NCBI GenBank assembly: GCA_037176885.1 | Contig: JAWWNJ010000192.1 | Span: 301,136-365,135 of the forward strand | DNA: 64,000 nt | Direction: 5' to 3' | DNA from: Favolaschia claudopus | Lineage: Eukaryota; Basidiomycota; Agaricomycetes; Agaricales; Mycenaceae | In this document: positions 21,216 through 30,200 of the stretch, piece after piece | How positions within the stretch are numbered: the stretch's first letter is position 1 | Layout: every line of letters begins with the position of its first letter | Notes under the pieces: model-generated | Database searches by the model: none | What the model was told of the DNA's origin: nothing | Seen by the model: the letters and a program-made list of their open reading frames with translations, nothing else | Made by a program: the position numbers and the translations under genes

Positions 21216-23052
21216 TGATACGCGTGGTCAATTTTGCGCGTATTTATCTAGCTTTTGTAGTGACTTGTGGCACAAATACCCATATTAGCTGCATGGCACT
21301 AAGGGCTTTACTCGACTATCAATAGGAAGTCAGTACTCCTGTTCATGGTGACTTGAAGGAGGATCAGAGTGAGCTCCGAGCTGCTGGTCGTAACGTTACT
21401 GGAGATAATCATAGAGGCCCGCGGCACACGGAGTAACCCAAGGTTTTGGGTGTTGCAAGAGTAACAGATGAAGACTGAGTTGAAGTGCAGTCTGGACTTG
21501 TAGTAAAGCAAGACGGGACGTCGGAGGAAGGCCCGCGGAGTATCCAAACGAAAGGTCTATGAGATACATAGACGCCGCGGACCTGCCGAAGACTTACAGA
21601 CAAGTTGCCGCACCAATGTACCTTGAACATAAGGGTGCCGGACGTTGGATCAACGGCAGGGTGATGCCTCAGATCTGGAACAGTGATTGCGGACATCCAT
21701 CATGTCACGGAGAATACTCCGCGGACTCGGCATGTACATCACGGAAGCACTTTCCTGTATGCCGCTGATGAGATAGTTTGACACTGAAGCATAGGAATGT
21801 CTTAGACGGTGATCTGATGGTCTGGAAACAGAACTAGAGGTCTAGAACGGTCTAGACGGAGTGGAGCAACCATATGATTTAGAGGATCTACATGGATGCC
21901 GGGGAAACACGTCGGAGCGGAACAGTGATACACATCCGCGGATGACCAAGATAGTGATTCAACCGTGAGATGGTCAGAATAGATGACCTTTCATGGACGG
22001 ATCGTGACGATTCAGAGCGGCAGACGGCTGCTAGACCTACGTATACCCAATCCCAACTCAATTGTTTCTGTATCTTGACTCAGATTTGTTTACATCATGT
22101 ATTTTCTTGGCATTAGTATAAAAGACCATGTATTTCTCGTCGTTTGTCTAGTTCATCGCGCGCAGGTCATTGACGGCGTTGGTGTACTCAGGCAGGGACG
22201 TAGAGGCATTTAAATTGGAGTTATCTGCTTGCTAGTTTTTGTCTTCATTAGGAACGATTTGTTGAAGTTCAGACAAGTGTGAATTAAGACTTAAGTTTCT
22301 AGAAGCGTTCACCCGCGGAAACTTTGGACTGTGGAGTTTTGTCGTGGCATAGCCAACCCAGTAACCTTCCAAGGACTTGGCCCGTTTGAGCATTGCTCGC
22401 CCCCATTTACCAGTGTTGCGTTTGACTGGTCCACTTAACCCGCGGACTACTCAGAATCAGTTGAAGTGAAAGTGTGCTTAAGAGTGAACTAGTATCTCCC
22501 CAAGTTGAAGAGAGTAGACGATCTATCCACGGACGCATCGTGTTCAGACTTGCCTGCACGTAACCTGACGGGATACGATTAGTGCCTTGGAGCTTGTGCT
22601 ATATAAAGGAGTGTCAAACGTACCTGAGAGATTGGAAGTTCAGGTCTACAGTCGCAGTGGCACTGTAAGAAGCGTGTGTACGAGGCATTTCTAGCAATTG
22701 GCTGGTGTCTAATATATTCAATTCGCCCTGACTGTCGGAGTTCCTCCCAGTCGTGTATCCTAAAAACCAATATACCTTGTTCATTGGAAAGTCCGCGGAC
22801 GGATTACCTCTAAACTATAGTCAGTAAAGAACTTGTTTTGCGTCAGTTCGGACCAGTAGACGAAGTTGAACTACATCTGGATTTCGGATTGGACCCCACG
22901 AACTCAATAGGAAGCACTTGGTGTATCTTGTTGAGACATATATAAGTGTTGGAGTGTTGTGTGTGTTGGTTGAGTTGTTTGTGTGTTTTGTAGTGGATTA
23001 GTCCATTGCGCACTTTGCATCTCATATCGATATATTCAAGTGCAGCGTTTCA
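21216..23052 (+). repeat. 5' LTR
   Basis: 1837 bp, identical in length to the 3' LTR. Promoter-like elements include ctatataaag at 22600 and gtataaaaga at 22116. Contains eight CCGCGG palindromes. The small open frames inside are duplicated in the other LTR and have no recognisable product. Confidence 0.95.
22600..22609 (+). promoter_or_regulatory. Candidate LTR TATA box
   Basis: CTATATAAAG about 450 bp before the end of the LTR, duplicated at 39664-39673 in the 3' LTR. It is the best TATA match in the repeat and would place the start of the R region shortly downstream. Confidence 0.5.
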
Positions 23053-23054
23053 TC

Positions 23055-23071
23055 TGGAGCCCACCGCGAGG
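23055..23071 (+). promoter_or_regulatory. Candidate primer binding site
   Basis: TGGAGCCCACCGCGAGG begins two bases after the LTR. It starts with TGG, as expected for pairing to the CCA end of a tRNA. I could not assign the tRNA. Confidence 0.5.
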
Positions 23072-23116
23072 GGTCCATTTGTCTCTTGGTTGTTGAAGCA
23101 AAACAAGTTGCTATAG

Positions 23117-23590
23117 TTGGGAGAGTCTAGAAGAAGGACTTTCCGGGAAAAAGTTGAACCAGTCAACATTTCCGCCCCTCGAAAACGAAAGAGTTCGGGG
23201 AAGAGCAAACACCAGCGTAGCCCGTCTCCATTAAATACCGGAGCAGGTTCAAGGAGTTTGCTAGAGCAAGCCAGGGTTGCATTACAAGAACCCGCTCAAG
23301 CGTCGACTTCAAGGAGCAGTCTTATACCAGAGACAGTAAATTGGGGATCCTCGGCGTCTGGCAGAAAACCCCGTACGACCAAAAACTCCAGTACCGGACG
23401 GTCGTATAGTTCATCTCCTGTTCGCAGAAGAAGAAGAGCAAGTTCCGCGGAGGAATTAGACTTGACAGAAGCGTTTCCTTTCCAAGGACAGGCTATCCCT
23501 TCGGACGGCGAGCAGTCTGATCATTTGGATCAGAACCTTGAGGCTATTTCGAACTCAGTAGCCAATCAAAACCCCCTACAACAAAACACT
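23117..23590 (+). other. Open Ser/Arg-rich leader in frame with gag
   Basis: In frame with gag and open for 158 codons after a TAG at 23114, but without an ATG. Rich in Ser, Arg and Lys (for example PRKRKSSGKSKHQRSPSP). It could be translated from a non-AUG codon or joined to an upstream exon, or be untranslated. Confidence 0.4.
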
Positions 23591-25903
23591 ATGGCCCAGC
23601 ATGTCGAACTAGATAAGACCAAGATTCCTGACTTGTTTGGGAGACATAACCTGAAGTTTGAAGATGACTCCGGGGATTTGCCCAAGTACTTGTCGGGGAT
23701 TGAGGATCTGTTTGAAAAGCAGGGGAACATTAGTGATACAGCCAAAAAGTGGCTAGCGCAGCACTATGCGAACAGTAAGATCCAGAAAGAGTGGACTGCG
23801 TTGTCGTCCTATAAAACTGGAACTTATGAAGATTGGAAGACGGATGTGATCAATTCGTATCCAGAAGTACGAGCAGTTGAGAAAGGCTCCCGCGCGGGAT
23901 GGGCCTCCTGGCTTAAAGGCTGGAGGAATCGTCCTGTGAGACTTGGCGAAGAAAATAAGTTGTCGACTTTTATTCGCGAGTTCCGCGGACGCGCAGGAAC
24001 CATGAACCAAGATAGGGAATGGTTATCTCAGAGAGAGTTGGCGAGAGATTTTCTTGAGGGTATTCACCCTACGTTCAGAGACGATCTCCGCTCAATCATC
24101 ATAACCAAGTCTCCGACGGAGTTGGGTTCCTACCAGCGTGCCAAAAAGGAGTTTGAGACTGCAAATCCCGGCAAGGTGTTTAAAGCACCACAAACGCACC
24201 AGGATGATTTGTACGAGTGGACGGACTTTGAGGATATTTTGACGACTCTTATGAAGAACAACGACTCAATATTCTTTGGAGACACGTCCGACGGAAGACG
24301 GAAAGCGACAGTGTTGTATGGTGCAGAAGAGGATGAAGGCGAGAAATTGAAACCTCGTCTTGATAGACTGGAGAAAGAGACTCAGGCGAGTCAAGAGCGC
24401 ATCTCCAAGGATGTGAAGGATAATGTCGAACAAGCACTTGCTGGACATCTGGATAAGTTCACCGCGGACCAGAAACAGATTATGTCCAAAATGCATGAGG
24501 CTTTGGAGAAAGGCACGTCCAACAATCCGGGGAGGTCTGGCGATAGATCTGATTATAGAAGTCATAACACTGGTGACAAGCGTCCTAGAAGGGATGAGTG
24601 TTATTACTGTTGGGAGCTATATCATTATATTGGCAACTGCAAGGAGCGTGCGACGGACCTAGCGGGTGGAATTCTTTCCCTCTCCAAGGATGGAAAACTT
24701 CAGACCTTCGATGGGAAAAATATTCCTATTGAACCACGCAATAAAAGTCCGATGACCAAAGCGCGCGACTATTACAGTCACCGAAATAATAGCTTCCTGC
24801 ATGAGGATCATTTTGCTGTTTTCTTTACGTCGGCTGGTTCTACCGCGGCAGATGCAGAGCAAAGTTCAACTCCGCGGGACTCTCCTGGAAACACGGGAAA
24901 GTCCGCGCAGGATGAACCTGTCTGGATAGTAGCCATATTGCAATGTGCCCGAAGAATATCTAGTACCATAATGCAACTTAGTCGGTTGATGGTCGGACGG
25001 CCAATAATACCCACATTGCAATGCGTCCGTGGTGCCCGAAAAGGTAATAATTAAAGTGGCAAGACTGGGAATCGAACCCAAAAAGCCTTGCATGATGGCA
25101 ATTTATTTACAATAATAAGAGCCTAAACCACTACACTAGAATGGAGATACTAACCAGCTAAAAGATAAGGGAGTGGTAGTACACGGAGCTTGGAATCCAC
25201 AAGGTAATTCCACCTTGTCCGGCCCGTTTTCAGGGCCCAGTTAGGGTTAGGGAGGTTAAGGTTTGGGTTAGGGTTTGAGTTAGGGTTCGGGTTAGTCAGG
25301 TTAGGGTTCCTAGGTATATTTTCTGCCTCGTTTGGTTAAGGTTAGAATTGATCAGATTAGATTGGTTAGGTTGGTTAGGGTGGTTAGAGGGTTCAGGTTA
25401 GGATGGTTAGGGTTAGAAATACTTACCCAACAAGGAATAAACATTGCTAACCCAGAGCCGAAGATCTAGGGCAGCTTGCCTGCCCTAGGTCTGGGAATTA
25501 ACAGTCCCAGGTAGGGTAAGGTCTCCTTACCCTAGCTGGGAAAACAAATTGCCTTTCAACAGCTCTTTGGTCTAGTTGGATATGATGCTTGCTAATTTAC
25601 CTCATGGTTTGCATGAGGTCGGCGGTTCAATTCTGCCTTTTGGCAGTTCTAATATTTTCGAATTTCTTAGCAGGCTGGTGGCTGTTCACCTGCCTATTTA
25701 GGCTTCAAGGACACATTGCAATGCAGGTATTATTGGTCGGCCGACCATCAACCGTGTAAATTGCATTATGGTACTAGGTATTCTCCTACCACATTGCAAT
25801 ATAGGTACAGTCTTTACATCATGAACAGATTGCTAGGCTCGAAAACAACCTTGGGGAACTTAGGCAACTGATTCTTCAAGGAGGACGGGATTTTACCCGG
25901 TGA
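23591..25903 (+). CDS. gag: Gag polyprotein, split by nested insert
   Basis: Starts at the first in-frame ATG (MAQHVELDK, in an acactATGg context). The capsid-like region reads PDLFGRHN...YLSGIEDLF...WLAQHYANSK...TFIREFRGRAG. It is followed by a coiled, Glu/Lys-rich segment and a CCHC zinc knuckle CYYCWELYHYIGNC (C-x2-C-x4-H-x4-C) for RNA binding. The frame is interrupted at 24932 by the 874-bp element; in this copy translation would stop at 25054. Beyond the insert the same frame resumes as QSLHHEQIARLE...LRQLILQ to a TGA at 25901. Insert plus duplicated TA equals 876 bases, a multiple of three, so the two halves are in register. A -1 slippery heptamer at 25888 precedes the stop. Confidence 0.85.
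25056..25144 (-). other. tRNA-like sequence with Pol III boxes
   Basis: On the minus strand a Box A-like TAGTGTAGTGG (25128-25138) precedes a Box B GGTTCGAT in a good T-arm (TTGGG TTCGATT CCCAG). The acceptor 3' strand (TCTTGCC) has no complementary 5' strand, so it is a tRNA-derived unit rather than a working tRNA gene. It points outward, toward the left end of the nested element. Confidence 0.6.
25241..25416 (+). repeat. Interstitial telomere-like repeats
   Basis: Degenerate array with about eight exact TTAGGG hexamers plus many variants (GGTTAAG, GGTTAGG, TTAGAG). TTAGGG is the usual telomere unit of basidiomycetes. The irregular spacing and position inside a mobile element show it is not a chromosome end. 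Confidence 0.75.
25563..25650 (+). other. Second tRNA-like sequence with Pol III boxes
   Basis: Box A-like TGGTCTAGTTGG (25568-25579) and Box B GGTTCAATTCT (25624-25634), with a well-paired T-arm (GGCGG TTCAATT CTGCC). The spacing between boxes suggests an intron-like expansion of the anticodon arm. The acceptor stem does not pair. It points outward, toward the right end of the element, opposite to the first unit. Confidence 0.6.
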
Positions 25904-27252
25904 GGGAGACCCGATCACGGAAGGCTCCTGAGGAACCAAAGACGAAAGACCGTGAAGAAAATGATAAAAATACAAAAAAACAGTCAGACGAGCGTTCGAG
26001 TGGAAAGAAGTCCAAGAAGCCTGAGATCGAGAATCGAGTGGAAGTTGTAATGGAGAGAAGGAATCCCCCGCGGAGACCTAGAGTTACTGTGGAGGAGGTC
26101 AGCGACTCCGAGGACGAGCCAGCGGATAAGAAAAAGGCGACAGAGAAGGAACTTCCCTTCAAAGATGTTAAGCCTCTATCTGACCCCGCGCCTCGACCTG
26201 CACTACCCAGGAAACCCAATGATGAGCAACCTGTTAAGCCAGGGCCAGTTGAGCGAAAGCCTCGAGCGCCGCGGGACACGCAGCGTAAAGATGCAGCTAC
26301 GGCAGAAATTGTCAAGAGCATTCGTGATACTGTGATTCCGGTGAAGCTGGGGGCCCTCTTGGATAGTAATGACAACCTTCGTCGTACACTAGAAGGCGGT
26401 AGCAAGCGGAAAAATAGGAGTCGGTTTTTGAAAACAACTTCAGGCGAGATTATTCCAGCTAGGGTCCAGAATTTTATGGTTCAACGAGTCTCTGAAGAAT
26501 CTGAGGAGAGCTCCGCGGACGAAGATGAAGGACTAGAAGATAATGTGCGGGAAGAAGAAACGTCTTGTGTGACGGTTGACGAGTCAGGAGCGACTGTCTC
26601 AGTATTATATTTTGACACCTACCCAGAGTTAGTTACCTCCGGGGACGGAGACCTTCCGCAAGGAAGTGTAATCTGTGGTGACCCAGTATTACAGTACTTT
26701 GAGTCGTTACCAGCTGGAAAAGAGCCTAGGAAGGTGAAGGTTCCTTCAGTGCCTTCCGCGGTGAATTCTGGAGGACTCCGGTGTGTTCGCCCAACCATAA
26801 ACGGAAAATATGTGGAAGCCATTACAGATAGTGGGTCACAAATCGTGTCCATGAATGCCACTCTTGCAGAAGAGCTTGGTCTGAAATGGGATCCTAAAAT
26901 CGTTTGTGATATGGTGGCCGCCAACAACCGAACTCAGACAACCATGGGGTTGGCGAAAAATGTGCCGTTCAATTTCAATGGGATTGTGATGTACCTACAG
27001 GTGCACATACTACCAAGCGTTCCCTATGAGGTACTTCTAGGGAGGCCTTTTGAAATTTTGGCGGAGACAGTTTTCGCAAGCAAAAAGTCCGGCGAAGTCG
27101 AGGTTACAATTACAGATCCGTATACAGGACGCACTAGTACTTTTCCTACAGTGCCCCGCGGACGTAAATTTAATCGAGACACTGGAAAATCTGAACCACC
27201 TGAACCTGCTAAAGCCAAACAGGATTTTCAGAGGTCTTCGAGGAACTCGTAG
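25864..27252 (+). CDS. pro: Pro: aspartic protease region
   Basis: Open frame with no early ATG, expected to be made as a Gag-Pro fusion by frameshift at 25894. The first 250 residues are highly charged (Lys/Glu) and probably disordered. The retroviral-type aspartic protease is near the C-terminus, with catalytic triad motif AITDSGSQIVSMN at about 26818 and the flap/hydrophobic partner VLLGRPF at about 27030. Cleaves the polyprotein. Ends at a TAG at 27250 just after a second slippery heptamer. Confidence 0.85.
   Translation, partial: ATDSSRRTGFYPVRETRSRKAPEEPKTKDREENDKNTKKQSDERSSGKKSKKPEIENRVEVVMERRNPPRRPRVTVEEVSDSEDEPADKKKATEKELPFKDVKPLSDPAPRPALPRKPNDEQPVKPGPVERKPRAPRDTQRKDAATAEIVKSIRDTVIPVKLGALLDSNDNLRRTLEGGSKRKNRSRFLKTTSGEIIPARVQNFMVQRVSEESEESSADEDEGLEDNVREEETSCVTVDESGATVSVLYFDTYPELVTSGDGDLPQGSVICGDPVLQYFESLPAGKEPRKVKVPSVPSAVNSGGLRCVRPTINGKYVEAITDSGSQIVSMNATLAEELGLKWDPKIVCDMVAANNRTQTTMGLAKNVPFNFNGIVMYLQVHILPSVPYEVLLGRPFEILAETVFASKKSGEVEVTITDPYTGRTSTFPTVPRGRKFNRDTGKSEPPEPAKAKQDFQRSSRNS
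25888..25919 (+). promoter_or_regulatory. gag-pro -1 frameshift site and hairpin
   Basis: The heptamer G GAT TTT (25888-25894) is in the gag reading register and lies just before the gag TGA at 25901. A -1 slip moves ribosomes into the pro frame, which is open from 25864. Five bases downstream a hairpin can form: GTGA GGG aga CCC ga TCAC. A slippery heptamer, short spacer and stem-loop is the standard retroviral frameshift arrangement. Confidence 0.75.
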
Positions 27253-30200
27253 AGGGGGGAGAAGCCACTGTAGCGTTTGAGTTGGATGAGCAGGGGCAGT
27301 TGATTTGCATTGGTTATGGATTTCCTAAGTCGGGTGACGTTGTGACGCAGGCAGACCGTCAGATGGCGTATTTGATGGCCTCTCAGCAGAGTTTTAGTGG
27401 AGATAAGGACGCCTCCGTTCTGTTGAACCAGTACGCTGGAACAATGGAAAAAGACAAGGGAATGGATATTTTCCTGTTTAAAGAGGACGGTCCGCCGAGT
27501 AAGCCGAAGAAGCGGTCGAAAAAGTTGAACCGTGGAAAGAAGAAGAATGCCAAACGTAAGGCTCAGCGCGCGGAGGCGGCTCTTCTGACGGCGGAGTCAA
27601 CAAATGTTGCAGTAGGTGGTGCCGAGGAGCCGATTGATCCGGTCCGCGGACTACCGCCTAAGAATGTGGTTCACTTAGATCTGCCTGTACCTGATACACC
27701 CAGGCAGCAGTTCGTAATGGAACAGCTTGACCCCAAGCCTGAACCAGAGCGGGTGTTTGCTAACAAGTATAAGCCCGTGGCAGACAAAGTGAGGCCCATT
27801 TTAGGTCGAGTTGATGAGAAGTTTAGGATAGTGCGGAATATCACTGGTGATCCGCTGAAGGACATGCCGACGATCAGTCCGCATCCTCCAGAGTTTGCAC
27901 CTACTGGGCGATATACCGCGGAGCGGAAAGAAGTGTTCGACAAGACTCATGACAATGGCTTCTTATTGCCAGAAGAAATGAAATTATTGAACCACTTCAT
28001 GATGGAGCATAATCAGCATTTTGCTTGGGAGGAAGACGAGCGCGGACAATTCAAACATGAATTCTTTCCGCCCGTGGACATGCCTGTGGCGCCTCATACG
28101 CCGTGGGTCTGCTCGCAAATTCCAATTCCCCCCGGACATTTCGATGAGTTCTGTCGCATCATTAAAGCTAAAATTGATGCCGGCGTGTATGAACCTTCGA
28201 ACTCGTCTTACAGATCGCCGATTTTTGCTGTCATCAAGAAGGATGGAAAATCTTTACGGATTGTACATTCGTTGGAAAGACTCAATGAAGTAACCATTCA
28301 ACACTCTGGAGTGCCCCCGGGTACTGAGAAACTGGCAGAACATTTTGCTGGCAGAGCTTGTGGTGCTGCATTGGACATGTTCGTTGGATATGATAACAGG
28401 GATCTCGCAGAATCCTCCAGGGATTATACTACGTTCCAGACGCCCTTTGGTGCGCTGAGGCTAGTTAAATTACCCATGGGTTGGACAAATTCTGTTCCTA
28501 TCTTTCATGATGATGTTACCTACGTCTTGAGAGATGAGATTCCACATGTTACAATACCTTACATAGACGACGTGCCGGTCCGCGGAGGTCCAACGAGGTA
28601 TGAAACGGGAGACGGAGATTGGGAACGAATCCCAGAAAACTCCGGCATTCGCCGATTTGTGTGGGAACATGTTCAAAATTTGAACCGTATTGTTACTCGC
28701 ATGAATTATGCTGGTGGAACGTTCTCAGGAAAGAAGTTGGTGCTCTGCGCTGATGAGTTTGAGGTCGTAGGACATTTATGTTCGTACCGCGGACGTCTGC
28801 CGGATCCCAAAAGGATTGATGTGATAAACAATTGGGGCCCCTGCGATACTTTTACGCAAGTAAAGGCATACTTGGGTACTGTTGGAGTCTTGCGGAGTTT
28901 TATTGAAGGGTACGGAGACATAGTCGCACCTATCAATGATCTTACCAAGAAAGACATCGTCTTTAAGTGGTCCGCGGAGTGTGATGAAGCGCAGGCAAGG
29001 ATTAGGCAGAGGCTGAAGGATTGCCCCGCGCTCAAGCCTTTGAGATACGATTGGCTTTCAGATATAGTATTACAAGTGGATACGTCTTGGCGAGCTATTG
29101 GTATAATTATCTACCAGCTTGATCCAGACGACCCTAAGAAGAAGTACTATGCGCGGTTTGCAAGTATAACGCTGGGGAAAACTGAGGCAAACTACTCACA
29201 ACCCAAACGTGAATTGTATGGGATGATGAGAGCTCTTGAAGCCATGTACTACTGGATTTTCGGAGCAAGGAAGCTTGTGGTTGAAACCGATGCGTTGTAT
29301 ATCAAGGGCATGTTGAAAAATCCTGGAATGGGTCCAAATGCTACAATAAACCGTTGGATTGAGAAAATTCTCATGTTCCATTTTAAGTTAAAGCATGTTC
29401 CTGGCGAAAGGTTCGCCCCCGATGGATTGTCAAGGAGAGATCCTTTCCCCGGGGATGAACAGTTCAAAAACTCCGAGGAGGGCTATGATCAGAATGAGCC
29501 TCCCGAGGACCATGAAGATGTTGTAACGGACGGGCAACAGCCCTTGGAATTTGAAGAGTTTAAGCACCTTATTGATAAAAGGGGTGGTTACCTTCTGATG
29601 GAGCCTGAAGCGTTGAGTGTTGAAGATTTCGCGGAGGAGTGTATGCTCGCTGCGTCCGCGGAGGCAGACATCGCAAAGGCAAGGCAAGCGGCCTATGAAA
29701 CGGATGGAAAATCAGTTCCAGAGTATATTCTAATGATGGAACCATTAATTCCTGACTTAGAATTGAAGTGGAACAAAGATAAGCGTGAACCGTATGATGA
29801 AGAGCATCGCACGGAGTGGATGAAAAAGAGAGACGCAAAGTTACCATTGATTAAGGAATGGTTAGCGGACCCTTTAATAAGGCCCGCGGGGATGAATGAC
29901 GACCAAGAATATCGAGCTTTTGTCCGCTCTGCCTCACATTTCTTTTTGAAAGGGGGGAGGATGTATAAAAAGGCGATTGGAATGGCTCATCAATTAGTAG
30001 TTGACAAGGAACACCGTATGTTTATGATGAAGGCTGCTCATGATAGCCTGGGTCATCGCGGAAGTTATGCCACTACGGAGTTAATTTCATTGAGATTCTG
30101 GTGGCCAGGATTGGAGTGTGACGTTTATTGGTATGTGGCGACTTGCCTACCTTGCCAAAATAGGCAGCACACCTTGATCAAAGTCCCGCCTGTGGTAACG

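Larger units (their letters stand above)
24932..25805. mobile_element. 874-bp TA-flanked TIR element with tRNA-like units
   Basis: Flanked by TA at 24930-24931 and 25806-25807. Terminal inverted repeats of about 95 bp, roughly 85% identical by eye, share ATATTGCAATGTG, TAGTACCATAATGCAA and CGGTTGATGGTCGG. Each arm contains copies of the self-complementary core ATTGCAAT. Inside, in order: a minus-strand tRNA-like unit, a block of TTAGGG-like repeats, several hairpins (for example gggtaagg/ccttaccc near 25515), and a plus-strand tRNA-like unit. It has no ORF and none of the CCGCGG motifs that fill the host element. TA duplication suggests the Tc1/mariner group or a related transposase in trans. 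Confidence 0.85.

Noticed and set aside
21308..23025. Small ORFs inside the LTRs
   Set aside because: They lie in repeat DNA, are duplicated in both LTRs, and have no protein-like features.
25241..25416. A true telomere or chromosome end
   Set aside because: The array is short, degenerate and enclosed by TIRs within gag.
25056..25650. Functional tRNA genes
   Set aside because: Box A, Box B and T-arms are good, but acceptor stems do not pair and the anticodon arms are irregular; tRNA-derived only.
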